From Herbaspirillum sp. SJZ106 (GTDB taxonomy: Bacteria; Pseudomonadota; Gammaproteobacteria; Burkholderiales; Burkholderiaceae_D): DNA of 64,000 nucleotides. The notes beneath the pieces were generated by a model. The model saw only the letters and a program-made list of their open reading frames with translations, searched no databases and had not been told where the DNA came from. The stretch spans positions 186,001 to 250,000 of the forward strand of contig NZ_VFNI01000001.1 of assembly GCF_006715495.1 (NCBI RefSeq), read 5' to 3'. Positions within the stretch are counted from its first letter, which is position 1. Every line of letters starts with the position of its first letter. A program made the position numbers and the translations under genes. Of this stretch, positions 16,111-24,150 are shown piece by piece.

Positions 16111-16608
16111 ATGACCCATCCTCGCATCTACATGGCCGGCCCCGACGTCTTCCAGCGCGACTATGCGCAGCACAAGGAGCGTATCCGGCAGTGGTGCGCC
16201 GAACTCGGTTTGGCGGCGTTGTGTCCGGGGGATGATGAAGTCACGGGGCAGAGCAAGGCGGAGGTGTCGCGCGCTATCTTCGATCTCAACATGGCGTTGA
16301 TCGATTCGGCGGATTATGTGGTGGCGAACGTGTCCAACTTCCGTGGCCATGAGCCGGATTCGGGGACGGTGTTCGAGGTCGGTTATGCCGTCGGCCGCGG
16401 CAAGAAGGTGTGGTGCTATAACACGCCGCAGGCCGATCTGTTGAGCCAGATACCGCATGCCGAGCCCGGTTATTGCCGCGACGGCATGCAGATCGAGGAC
16501 TTTGGTTTGCCGCGCAACCTGATGCTGGCGCATGCCTGCGAGCTGGTGCATGGCGATTTGCGCGAGTGCCTGGCGCTGGTGGCGCGCTGGCATGGCGGCG
16601 TGCGCTGA
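16111..16608 (+). CDS. Nucleoside 2-deoxyribosyltransferase family protein
   Basis: This 165-residue soluble protein shows the nucleoside 2-deoxyribosyltransferase fold: the opening RIYMAGPDVF, an NMALIDSADYVVANVSNFRG segment with the conserved Asp, and DSGTVFEVGYAVGRGKKVW, whose glutamate (about residue 90) is the family nucleophile. Members transfer or hydrolyse deoxyribosyl groups of nucleosides and nucleotides in salvage or clean-up of modified nucleotides. Length is typical. It stands alone between the repeat-rich region and the convergent AhpD-like gene, whose stop lies only 8 bp away. Exact substrate is unknown. Confidence 0.85.
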   Translation: MTHPRIYMAGPDVFQRDYAQHKERIRQWCAELGLAALCPGDDEVTGQSKAEVSRAIFDLNMALIDSADYVVANVSNFRGHEPDSGTVFEVGYAVGRGKKVWCYNTPQADLLSQIPHAEPGYCRDGMQIEDFGLPRNLMLAHACELVHGDLRECLALVARWHGGVR

Positions 16609-16615
16609 CAGGTGC

Positions 16616-17197
16616 TTATTGCACCGGCACCCGTCCCAGCAGGTAGAACTCGTCGTTGGGCCGCATGCTGGTGACGTTGGCCAGGCGGTTGGACATGCCG
16701 AAGAAGGCGGCGATGGCGGCGATGTCCCAAGCCTCTTCTTCTCCGAAGCCGTGCCGTTTGAGTTCGGCGAAATCCTCGTCGTTGACGGCCCAGGCGCTGG
16801 CTGAGACCTTCATGGCGAAGTCCAGCATGGCTTTTTGCTTGTCCGTGATGTCGGCCTTGCGGTAGTTGATGGCGACCTGGTCGGCCAGCAGCGGGTCTTT
16901 GGCGCGGATGCGCAGGATCGCGCCGTGGGCGACGACGCAATATTGGCATTGGTTGGCGTTGCTGGTGGCGACCACGATCATCTCGCGCTCGGCCTTGGTC
17001 AGTTTGCCCGGTTTGTCCATCAACGCATCGTGGTAGGCGAAGAAGGCGCGGAATTCGTCGGGACGGTGCGCCAGCACCAGGAAGACGTTGGGGATGAAGC
17101 CGGACTTTTCCTGAACGGCCAGGATGCGCGCACGGATATCTTCGGGCAGGTCTTTCAGTTCGGGAACGGGAAAGCGGCCAATTGGCGGTTGGGGCAT
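16616..17197 (-). CDS. AhpD/CMD-like peroxidase-related protein
   Basis: This 193-residue protein belongs to the carboxymuconolactone decarboxylase/AhpD superfamily. The redox motif is C84-QY-C87 with a histidine at 91 (CQYCVVAHG), as in alkylhydroperoxidase AhpD and the TIGR01926-type 'peroxidase-related' proteins. It probably reduces organic peroxides or serves as a thiol-dependent reductase. The start ATG follows AAGGAG at good spacing. It diverges from the PadR gene, and the twin palindromic operator lies between them, so it may be a second target of that regulator (inference). Confidence 0.82.
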   Translation of the reverse strand: MPQPPIGRFPVPELKDLPEDIRARILAVQEKSGFIPNVFLVLAHRPDEFRAFFAYHDALMDKPGKLTKAEREMIVVATSNANQCQYCVVAHGAILRIRAKDPLLADQVAINYRKADITDKQKAMLDFAMKVSASAWAVNDEDFAELKRHGFGEEEAWDIAAIAAFFGMSNRLANVTSMRPNDEFYLLGRVPVQ

Positions 17198-17347
17198 GGT
17201 GATCTCCTTGTCGATGTCTTTTTTGCCGGGTGCGTGTGCGCCCGATACGCGCCAACTTACCACTTTTGGCAGGGAGCAAGTGTCGCCGGGCTGACGATGG
17301 GCATTCCCTGCTTCGATATTTCCTTTTCGATAATAAAAAATATTATT

Positions 17348-17386
17348 AAGATATATCTTGATTTTGCTATTTCTAAGATATATCTT
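17348..17386. promoter_or_regulatory. Twin palindromic operator for the PadR/NfeR-like regulator
   Basis: The 12-bp palindrome AAGATATATCTT occurs twice, at 17348-17359 and 17375-17386, with centres 27 bp apart. The surroundings are AT-rich in a GC-rich genome and lie between the divergent AhpD-like gene and the PadR-family gene, about 100 bp before the latter. PadR regulators bind such dyads and often repress their own promoter. The pairing with this regulator is inferred from position. Confidence 0.75.
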
Positions 17387-17482
17387 ATGTTCATCGATCG
17401 ATGAAGGGCTTCCCGCAAGCCCGTACCCGGGCGCCATTCAGGCGCAACACCAGATGAACACTACAGATGAAAAGGAAGCACC

Positions 17483-18067
17483 ATGTTCAGACATTTGATG
17501 GCGCGTGCAGGCCACGGCCCCAAGCATCACCGTTTTGACCGTCCGCATCATGGCGCAGGCGGCATGTTCGATGAGGGCGGCCCGCGCGGCCGCGAAGGCG
17601 GCCGCGGCGCGCGCATGTTCGAGCAGGGCGCATTGCGCATCGTGATGCTGCACCTGCTGCAGGAGAAACCGCGCCACGGCTATGAAATCATCAAGGCCAT
17701 CGAGCAGTTGGTCGGCGGCGGCTACAGCCCGAGCCCGGGCGTGGTCTATCCCACGCTGACGCTGCTGGAAGAAATGGGTTACGCCACGGTGGCGGCGGAA
17801 GAGGGCGGCAAGAAACTGTATCGCATCAGTGCCGAAGGCGAGGCCGACCTCAAGGCAAATGAAGCCTTGCTGCAGCAGGTGTTGCACAAGTTCGAGATGC
17901 GCCGGCAGGAACGCCCTGATGCCGACTCGCCCGAACTGCGCCGCGCGGTGCAGAACTTTCGCATGGCGCTGCATACGCGCCTGGCCAAGGGGGCGTTGAG
18001 CAAGGAAGAACTGCACGCGGTGGTCGATATCATCGACCAGGCCGCGGTGGCGGTGGAGCGGGTTTGA
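17483..18067 (+). CDS. PadR-family regulator, NfeR (YqjI)-like
   Basis: This 194-residue regulator has a His-rich N terminus (His 4, 11, 15, 16, 22, 23) followed by Gly/Arg-rich sequence and a PadR winged helix (about residues 50-125: ALRIVMLHLLQEKPRHGYEIIKAIEQLV, SPSPGVVYPTLTLLEEMGY, EEGGKKLYRIS). A helical C terminus gives dimerisation. The layout matches Escherichia coli YqjI/NfeR, a nickel- and iron-responsive repressor, although here the N terminus has no cysteines. No siderophore-interacting ferric reductase lies next to it. Twin palindromes upstream suggest autoregulation. GGAAG precedes the ATG. Confidence 0.85.
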   Translation: MFRHLMARAGHGPKHHRFDRPHHGAGGMFDEGGPRGREGGRGARMFEQGALRIVMLHLLQEKPRHGYEIIKAIEQLVGGGYSPSPGVVYPTLTLLEEMGYATVAAEEGGKKLYRISAEGEADLKANEALLQQVLHKFEMRRQERPDADSPELRRAVQNFRMALHTRLAKGALSKEELHAVVDIIDQAAVAVERV

Positions 18068-18101
18068 TCGGATCGGCCGCGCTGAGCGGCCGGTTCGTCT
18101 C

Positions 18102-19538
18102 TTAGCCGTTGGCGGGGGCGATCATCTCCGCATAGTCGTACAGCGCGCCGAGGATATCCTGGGCGCGTTCGTCGTCGGCCTGCTCTTGCAGCGTGTCGAT
18201 CTGTTCGAACAGCTGGGCGATGGTGCGGGCTCCGCCTTTGCCTTCGAACAGGCGCGCCGCGCGGTGTTCTTCCCAGTGCTGGGTTTCTTCGGCGCTGAGC
18301 GTCTCGGGGAAATTGCGCGCGCGGTAGCGGAACAGGATTTCGTCCAGGCGAGCGTCGTCGAAGGAGAGGCTGGCGCGCGCCAGTTCCTGCGGCGGCATTG
18401 CGCGCAACTGCGCCAGTTGGCGACGGTCGCCATTGCCGATGAAGCCGCCGTAGAGGTCTTCGTCGACATCGGGCGCGCTATCGCTTTCGCGGTGGAAGAC
18501 GTCCTGCCACAATGCCGCCAGATCGGGAAGCGCGGCGGCGATATCGGCATTGCGCAAGGCGCCGTCGATGTCGATGCCCAGCTCGGCCGCGCGGGCCGCG
18601 GAAAGCGTCTTGAGGCTGCCGACCACCATCGGCGACTTGTTCAGGTGGATGCTCTTGATCGGCAGGCGCGTGACGCCTTCGGGCAAGGCGTCGGCCTTGC
18701 TGAACATGCGTTCGCGCACGGTGGCCGCGTCCAGCCTGGCCAGTTCGGCCGGGTCGCTGGCCAGGTCCCAGGCGATCACTTCATTCTTGTTGGTCGGATG
18801 CATGCCGAGCGGCCACATCAGCGCCAGGCAGCCGCGCGTCGCCGGGAACATGCCCGACACGTGCAGGAAGGGCTTGTTCTGCGGCAGGCCGATCTCGGCC
18901 GCGGCCTTGTCCTTCTTGTGCAGCGCCAGCGCGAAGTCGAACAGGCGCGGATTCTTCTCGCGGATCAGGCGCGCCAGCGCGATGGTGGCGCGCACGTCGG
19001 ACAGCGCGTCGTGCGCCGCTTCGTGCAGCAGGCCGTTGGCCTTGGAGAGATGTTCCAGCTTGAAGCTGACGCTGCCGTCTTCCCTGGTCGGCCAGACGAT
19101 GCCGTCCGGGCGCAGCGCGTAGCACAGGCGCACCACGTCCAGCAGGTCCCAGCGGCCGCAGCCGTTTTGCCATTCGCGCGCATAGGGATCGATCAGGTTG
19201 CGCCAGAACATGAAGCGCGTGACCTCGTCATCGAAACGGATGGTGTTGTAGCCCACGCCGATGGTGCCGGGTTCGGCCAGTGCGCGTTCAATCTGCGCGG
19301 CGAACTCGTGCTCGGGCAGGCCGCGCTCCAGGCAGGTCTGCGGCGTGATGCCGGTGATCAGGCAGGAGACCGGATCGGGTAAATAGTCCGGCGCCGGTTT
19401 GCAGTAGACCATGATCGGTTCGCCGATCTCGTTGAGTTCGGCGTCGGTGCGCACGGCGGCGAACTGCGCCGGGCGGTCGCGGCGCGGGACTACGCCGAAG
19501 GTTTCATAGTCGTGCCAGAGGAAGGTATGGTTGGACAT
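18102..19538 (-). CDS. sbcB: Exodeoxyribonuclease I
   Basis: This 478-residue enzyme degrades single-stranded DNA 3' to 5' and acts in recombination and mismatch repair. The N-terminal DEDD exonuclease domain opens with FLWHDYETFG (Asp10, Glu12 as metal ligands) and continues with HDALSDVRATIALA. The SH3-like and helical C-terminal parts follow, including LPIKSIHLNKSPMV. Length is close to E. coli ExoI (475). An ATG six codons upstream is in frame, but it lies inside a 32-bp repeat copy, so the start next to the conserved domain is preferred. The lipoprotein genes upstream run in the same direction. Confidence 0.92.
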   Translation of the reverse strand: MSNHTFLWHDYETFGVVPRRDRPAQFAAVRTDAELNEIGEPIMVYCKPAPDYLPDPVSCLITGITPQTCLERGLPEHEFAAQIERALAEPGTIGVGYNTIRFDDEVTRFMFWRNLIDPYAREWQNGCGRWDLLDVVRLCYALRPDGIVWPTREDGSVSFKLEHLSKANGLLHEAAHDALSDVRATIALARLIREKNPRLFDFALALHKKDKAAAEIGLPQNKPFLHVSGMFPATRGCLALMWPLGMHPTNKNEVIAWDLASDPAELARLDAATVRERMFSKADALPEGVTRLPIKSIHLNKSPMVVGSLKTLSAARAAELGIDIDGALRNADIAAALPDLAALWQDVFHRESDSAPDVDEDLYGGFIGNGDRRQLAQLRAMPPQELARASLSFDDARLDEILFRYRARNFPETLSAEETQHWEEHRAARLFEGKGGARTIAQLFEQIDTLQEQADDERAQDILGALYDYAEMIAPANG

Positions 19539-19546
19539 CGCGGCGT

Positions 19547-19578
19547 TGGAACTCATTTCATCAATAGGCGTGAGTGCG
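19547..19578. repeat. 32-bp repeat, copy 2
   Basis: This is the exact inverse of 1551-1582. It covers the region just upstream of the chosen sbcB start, including the alternative in-frame ATG. Confidence 0.8.
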
Positions 19579-19610
19579 GAATTACCCCGTTTGGGATGAA
19601 GTGCAAGGCG

Positions 19611-19649
19611 CGACATTGGATCAAGACCGGGCGTCTTGATCCAATGTCG
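19611..19649. repeat. Perfect 16-bp inverted repeat upstream of sbcB
   Basis: CGACATTGGATCAAGA and TCTTGATCCAATGTCG flank a 7-base centre. There is no T run on either side. A long operator or an RNA hairpin in the sbcB leader is possible. Confidence 0.7.
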
Positions 19650-19741
19650 ATCGCGCGATTATAGAGCGTGTTGGTGGCCGGACGCGCCGCAGTGGCGCGT
19701 CAGCCGGAAGATTGGAGACTTTTCGAGTGATTGCGGCAGAG

Positions 19742-20296
19742 TTATTGCAGCGGCGCCGCGTCGCGCTTGAGCAGTTTGAGCAGCGTGTCTTGCAGGTTGC
19801 CGTTGCGCATGGGCGCCTGGCCGCCGGCGTATTGGATGTTGTCGATGATCCAGCCGCGCGCGTCGCGCGTGAGCAGGACCTTGTCGACCCACTTGGCCGG
19901 AGCCTTGAGCTTGGCGTCGCTGTAGATCAGTTCGACCGAGCATTCGCTTTCGCGCTTTTGCATGTCGCACTGGACGACGCGGAACGTGGAGGCGCCACCG
20001 GGATTGGCGGTGAAGATGTCGCCCTCGAGCAGCGGCGGCAATGGGGCGGCGGCAGACTGCGCGGCGCGCGCCTCTTCGGCGACCGAGACATCTTTGAGCA
20101 GGTTGAATAGCGGCACCGACAGGAAATGGCGGAAGGTGATCAGTTCGTTGAGGGTAAGCGCGCCGGAGGGGCGGGCCGACTGGTGCATCCGGTAGAAATC
20201 CGATACCAGTTCCTTGGCCTTGCTTTCTTCATTGCTGGTGCATGCGGCAAGCAACAGGCTGGCTGCGACGATAAATATTTTCCCGATCCGCTTCAC
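19742..20296 (-). CDS. Putative lipoprotein, paralogue of the upstream gene
   Basis: This 184-residue protein has a clear lipoprotein signal: MKRIGKIFIVAASLLLAAC with the lipid-modified cysteine at residue 19. The mature part has an opening helix (AKELVSDFYRMHQSARPSG), a PPLLEGDIFTANPGGASTFRV segment and a closing WIIDNIQYAGGQ. The same plan occurs in the next gene upstream, so the two are diverged tandem paralogues, resembling DUF3828-type envelope proteins. Function is unknown. An 8-bp GACGCGCC / GGCGCGTC hairpin (19681-19701) without a T run follows the stop. Confidence 0.75.
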   Translation of the reverse strand: MKRIGKIFIVAASLLLAACTSNEESKAKELVSDFYRMHQSARPSGALTLNELITFRHFLSVPLFNLLKDVSVAEEARAAQSAAAPLPPLLEGDIFTANPGGASTFRVVQCDMQKRESECSVELIYSDAKLKAPAKWVDKVLLTRDARGWIIDNIQYAGGQAPMRNGNLQDTLLKLLKRDAAPLQ

Positions 20297-20522
20297 GTTC
20301 CAATTCTCCCCTGGGCCGCCCGTCTACGGTTCCGTTCTTGCGTGGCTGCAGTGATCCGGTAGCAAGGTGACAAGTATTCTTGCGGGCAAGTGTATGCCTT
20401 TTCCGAACCGCGGGAGGCCGAGAACACATCGTCAAAACGCCGCCAATTCCCGGCCATCGGGCGGCCGGGGTTTCTTTTCGGACAAGGCCGGAATTTGCCG
20501 GCGCCTGGCCATTTATCGGCAC

Positions 20523-21113
20523 TTATTCTGCTTCCTTGATGGCGTCGGCCAGGGTGTCGCTCAGATATTCGCGTTGCGAGGACTGGTCGTTGCCGATGAA
20601 TTCGATATCGTCGATGCGCCAGCGGTTGTCTTCGCGCACCAGCAGGATCTTGTCGTTCCATGCTTCTGCGGCGCCGTCTTTCTTGTATTCGAACGCGACC
20701 TGGCAGGAGGAGCGCTGGTCGTCGCTATCGCAGGACTTGACCGAGAACGAGGTGGCGCCTTCATACAACGAGGTGAACAGGTCGCCCTCGACGATGGGCG
20801 GCGCCTGGTTGCCGACCATCGTGTGGTAACGGACGTCGGCCGCTTCGGCCTGGGTGAGCAGGGTGTACAGCGCCCGGCTCACCAGTGGCTGGTATTGCCG
20901 CAGCTCATCGGCCGGGGGCAGGCCGGGCGCGTTGGTCTTGAGGTGGAGGGTGTAGAAAGCGCTGATGACGTCGGCTTGCCGCTGTTCTTCGCCGCTGAAG
21001 TTGTTGCAGCCGCCCAGCGCCAGCGCCGCGGCCAGGGTGGAGGCGCCTGCGAGCAGGCGGGATCGGCGGCGGGTGTGGACGGAAGGGAAATGCAAACGGG
21101 GTAATCTGGTCAT
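20523..21113 (-). CDS. Putative lipoprotein, paralogue of the downstream gene
   Basis: This 196-residue protein has an unusually long positively charged N terminus (HTRRRSRLL) before a hydrophobic stretch and lipobox LGGC, with cysteine 36. The mature part parallels the next gene: VISAFYTLHLKTNAPGLPP, PPIVEGDLFTSLYEGATSFSV, an SSCQVAFEY strand and WRIDDIEFIGN. A shared DUF3828-like fold is likely; the role is unknown. The ATG at 21111-21113 is chosen because the frame upstream of it is not signal-like; a shorter start cannot be excluded. The 226-bp gap to its paralogue carries no gene I can support. Confidence 0.72.
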   Translation of the reverse strand: MTRLPRLHFPSVHTRRRSRLLAGASTLAAALALGGCNNFSGEEQRQADVISAFYTLHLKTNAPGLPPADELRQYQPLVSRALYTLLTQAEAADVRYHTMVGNQAPPIVEGDLFTSLYEGATSFSVKSCDSDDQRSSCQVAFEYKKDGAAEAWNDKILLVREDNRWRIDDIEFIGNDQSSQREYLSDTLADAIKEAE

Positions 21114-21289
21114 CCGGCTGTTCCTGGCGTGCGGCAAGTTGCGCGCCGGTCTTGTCATGGCAGTGTGTGGGCAGGCGGCGCCTTGCTGGTTGTGCTTGCC
21201 GCGCCGGCCTGCTCGCGGTTTTTAGTCAGGTTTTGCACGCAATTGTTCCGCAAACCGCCGGCAAATGGCCAGCGGCGGGAGCCGGCGGC

Positions 21290-21592
21290 TTATGCCGATG
21301 CGTTGAGCAGCGAGAAGTGCTCGACTTGCGGCGGGCCGGCGAAGAACGGGCCGACGATGCCGCGCCATTCGGTGAAGGCGGGCGATTCGCGGAAGTCCAC
21401 GGTATGGTTTTCCAGCGTGGCCCACTGCACCATCAGGAGGTAGCGCTCGGGCGACTCGATGCCCTTTTGCACCTGGTGGCCGAGATAACCCTTGGCCTTG
21501 GCGATGGTCTGCGCCACGCCGCGCGTGATGGCTTCGTCGAATTCGGCTTGCTTGCCGGGTTGGATGCGGATGTCCGCCAGTTCCAGGATCAT
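21290..21592 (-). CDS. Antibiotic-biosynthesis-monooxygenase (ABM) domain protein
   Basis: This 100-residue protein is a single ABM ferredoxin-like domain: MILELADIRIQPGKQAEFD, GYLGHQVQKGIESPERYLLMVQW and TLENHTVDFRESPAFTEWR are typical. Such proteins dimerise and act as small monooxygenases, haem-degrading enzymes or stress proteins; sequence alone does not decide. The second ATG is chosen because GGAG precedes it at proper spacing, while the ATG four codons upstream lacks a site. It is a single gene, with a perfect inverted repeat just upstream. Confidence 0.82.
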   Translation of the reverse strand: MILELADIRIQPGKQAEFDEAITRGVAQTIAKAKGYLGHQVQKGIESPERYLLMVQWATLENHTVDFRESPAFTEWRGIVGPFFAGPPQVEHFSLLNASA

Positions 21593-21652
21593 GTGGGTCT
21601 CCATAGTCGATCAAGTGACGCCGGCGCCGGCCGTGGCAGCCTGGCGCAGCGC

Positions 21653-21685
21653 TTAGAACCCGTTTCATTGTGAAACGGGTTCTAA
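21653..21685. repeat. Perfect 15-bp inverted repeat between ABM and DUF2721 genes
   Basis: TTAGAACCCGTTTCA and TGAAACGGGTTCTAA flank a 3-base centre (TTG). No T run follows in either direction. It lies 61 bp upstream of the ABM gene and could be an operator or a transcript-end hairpin. Confidence 0.75.
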
Positions 21686-21749
21686 AGGATTATCACATTT
21701 TCCGACGGCGGGCGCGGTCAACAAAATTTGCGCAGCCGGTGAATTCGCT

Positions 21750-22205
21750 TCACGCGACGGGTTTCTCATCGGCGATGGCGGCGCGCCGCGCGGCGGCCTG
21801 GCGCAGCTTCTGCTCCATGTCTTCCAGGCCGATCTCGATGGCGCGCGTGCTGATCATGATTTCCCACAACGATACCAGCAGCGACAACACCAGCAAGAAC
21901 AGGCTGATGCCGAAGAAGGCTTCGGCCAGGTGGCCGTGCTCGACAAAGATCAGGAACATCGAGACGGCGCACATGATGAAGCTGGACACGCCCAGCGCCT
22001 GCATGTAGCGGGTCAGCACGATGCGCTTGCGCAGGTTGAGGATCTGGCGGATCACCAGGTCGCGGCCGTCGTCCTTGTGCTGGGTCTGCAGGTTCCGGAT
22101 CAGTTGCGCCAGCACCAGGAAGCGGTTGGTATAGGCCAGCAGCAGCAGCGAGGTGGCCGGAAACAGCAGGGCGGGCGTGGTCAGGTTCATCATCGGCATC
22201 GACAT
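21750..22205 (-). CDS. DUF2721 family membrane protein
   Basis: This 151-residue protein has three hydrophobic segments (about 9-28, 72-92 and 98-120) separated by a basic loop (QHKDDGRDLVIRQILNLRKRIVLTRYMQA), and a helical cytoplasmic tail. The pattern LLLAYTNRFLVLAQLIRNL and the loop match DUF2721, a family of unknown function. Two further ATGs lie two and four codons inside; no ribosome-binding site decides between them. It diverges from the RutG-like permease. Confidence 0.8.
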   Translation of the reverse strand: MSMPMMNLTTPALLFPATSLLLLAYTNRFLVLAQLIRNLQTQHKDDGRDLVIRQILNLRKRIVLTRYMQALGVSSFIMCAVSMFLIFVEHGHLAEAFFGISLFLLVLSLLVSLWEIMISTRAIEIGLEDMEQKLRQAAARRAAIADEKPVA

Positions 22206-22443
22206 CGGGAGTAGGGCAGGCGGCGCCCGCGGGAGCGCGACGCTATCGTTACTTGTTTCGCAAGAAACATGCCCATGTGCAGGCGGCGGCCAGCCGCGTC
22301 GGCATTCCCGCGCCAAGGCGTGGCGCCCTCGCCGTTTTGGGGCGGCGGGTGCACCACCGCCGTTTTCCTGCACCGCCGTGCGGCAGCATCTTCCGTCGCG
22401 CAAATCTTTTTGCATTTTTTATCGTGCCCGGCCTGCTGCCTAA
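22206..22443. other. Upstream region of DUF2721 gene, no gene seen
   Basis: This part of the divergent gap holds a small TGTTTC / GAAACA hairpin at 22254-22269 and otherwise GC-rich sequence. I see no coding capacity in it. Confidence 0.4.
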
Positions 22444-22472
22444 TTGTTATTTGAAGCGGCCATCAATACACT
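22444..22472 (+). promoter_or_regulatory. Predicted sigma-70 promoter of the RutG-like permease
   Basis: TTGTTA (22444-22449) and TACACT (22467-22472) are separated by exactly 17 bp, 38 bp before the permease ATG. Confidence 0.55.
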
Positions 22473-22509
22473 AGCCCACGATCCAATAAACCATAACGAA
22501 AGGATATCC

Positions 22510-23805
22510 ATGTCGGGCTCTTATTTTCCCCAATGGCGGCTGCGCAGCGGCACCCATGACGGCCAGGGGGCTGTCATCGCCGCCGATGAACGCTTGCCCG
22601 CGCCGCAGACCGTGGCCATGGGCGTGCAGCACGTGGTGGCGATGTTCGGCTCCACGGTATTGGCGCCGCTGTTGATGGGGTTCGATCCCAACCTGGCGAT
22701 CCTGATGTCGGGCGTGGGCACCTTGCTGTTTTTCCTGCTGGTGGGCGGCCGCGTGCCGAGCTACCTGGGTTCCAGCTTTTCTTTTATTGGCCTGGTGATC
22801 GCGGTGACCGGCTACGCCGGTTCCGGCCCCAATCCCAACCTCGGCGTGGCGCTGGGCGGCATCATCGCCTGCGGCGCGCTGTACACCGTGATCGGCCTGG
22901 TGGTGGGCTGGGTCGGCACGCGCTGGATCGAGAACCTGATGCCGCCGGTGGTGACCGGTTCGGTGGTGGCGGTGATCGGCCTGAACCTGGCGCCGATCGC
23001 GGTCAAGGGCGTATCGGGCAACAGCTTCGATTCCTGGATGGCGCTGGTGACGGTGCTGTGCGTGGGTTTCGTGGCGGTATTTACGCGCGGCATGCTGCAG
23101 CGCCTGCTGATCCTGGTCGGTTTGCTGCTGGCCTATGTCATCTACGCCATCCTGACCAATGGCGCCGGGTTGGGCAAGCCGATCGACTTTTCCACCGTGG
23201 CCAACGCCGCCTGGTTCGGCGTGCCGCACTTCGCCACCCCGGTATTCCAGGCCGGCGCGATGGCGCTGCTGGCGCCGGTGGCGATCATCCTGGTGGCCGA
23301 GAACTTGGGCCATATCAAGGCGGTGTCGGCCATGACCGGCCAGAACCTGGATCGCTACATGGGCCGCGCCTTCGTCGGCGACGGCCTGGCGACCATGCTC
23401 TCGGGCAGCGTCGGCGGCACCGGCGTGACCACCTATGCCGAGAACATCGGCGTGATGGCGGTCACCAAGATCTATTCGACGCTGGTGTTCGTGGTGGCGG
23501 CGGTGATCGCCATCCTGCTGGGTTTCTCGCCCAAGTTCGGCGCGGTCATCCTGACCATTCCCGGCGCGGTGCTGGGCGGCGTGTCGATCGTGGTGTTCGG
23601 CCTGATCACGGTGTCCGGCGCACGCATCTGGGTGGAGAACAAGGTCGACTTTTCCAACAACACCAACCTGATCGTGGCCGCCGTGACGCTGGTGCTGGGC
23701 GCGGGCGACTTCACGTTGAAGCTGGGCGGTTTCGCATTGGGCGGCATCGGTACCGCCACCTTCGGCGCCATCATCCTTTACGCATTGCTCAAGCGTCGCG
23801 GATGA
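22510..23805 (+). CDS. rutG: RutG-like uracil/pyrimidine permease (NCS2 family)
   Basis: This 431-residue inner-membrane transporter has about 12-14 membrane segments and follows Escherichia coli RutG closely from start to end: FPQWRLRSG, ADERLPAPQTVAMGVQHVVAMFG, GGRVPSYLGSS, the NCS2 signature APVAIILVAENLGHIKAV and GTGVTTYAENIGVMA. It should import uracil or related pyrimidines by proton symport. None of the other rut genes of pyrimidine-ring degradation is nearby, so it may serve simple salvage; UraA is the alternative name. AAAGGA precedes the ATG and a strong terminator follows. Confidence 0.88.
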   Translation: MSGSYFPQWRLRSGTHDGQGAVIAADERLPAPQTVAMGVQHVVAMFGSTVLAPLLMGFDPNLAILMSGVGTLLFFLLVGGRVPSYLGSSFSFIGLVIAVTGYAGSGPNPNLGVALGGIIACGALYTVIGLVVGWVGTRWIENLMPPVVTGSVVAVIGLNLAPIAVKGVSGNSFDSWMALVTVLCVGFVAVFTRGMLQRLLILVGLLLAYVIYAILTNGAGLGKPIDFSTVANAAWFGVPHFATPVFQAGAMALLAPVAIILVAENLGHIKAVSAMTGQNLDRYMGRAFVGDGLATMLSGSVGGTGVTTYAENIGVMAVTKIYSTLVFVVAAVIAILLGFSPKFGAVILTIPGAVLGGVSIVVFGLITVSGARIWVENKVDFSNNTNLIVAAVTLVLGAGDFTLKLGGFALGGIGTATFGAIILYALLKRRG

Positions 23806-23847
23806 GTTGAACCAGGCGCGTGGCGAAGGCCGCGCTTGCCGGAAATG

Positions 23848-23882
23848 AAACGGGCCGGTCATGGCGACCGGCCCGTTTTTTT
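23848..23882 (+). terminator. Rho-independent terminator of the RutG-like gene
   Basis: ACGGGCCGGTC and GACCGGCCCGT form an 11-bp stem with a short loop, followed by seven Ts. The rest of the gap to 24150 shows no gene. Confidence 0.92.
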
Positions 23883-24150
23883 GTGTCTCTTTCAAGTTTC
23901 ATGGCGCGTTTGCCAACGATCCGGGGGATTTCTGGAGCGGACGTCGCGCGACATCAAATCGGCAAAAGATTTCCATTGAGCAATTCAACTTTGCTGACTA
24001 TACTTTGCGGCGTCGCAGCGCGATACGACCAGAATACCGGCTCCCGTGGGAGGGCGCCGGACGCGGGCGACACCGGAGACGATCCGGGCAAGGCGTCCAC
24101 GCAGGGGCGAACGGTTTCATCAGATCCTGCGTTTTACAAGGGGAATTCCA

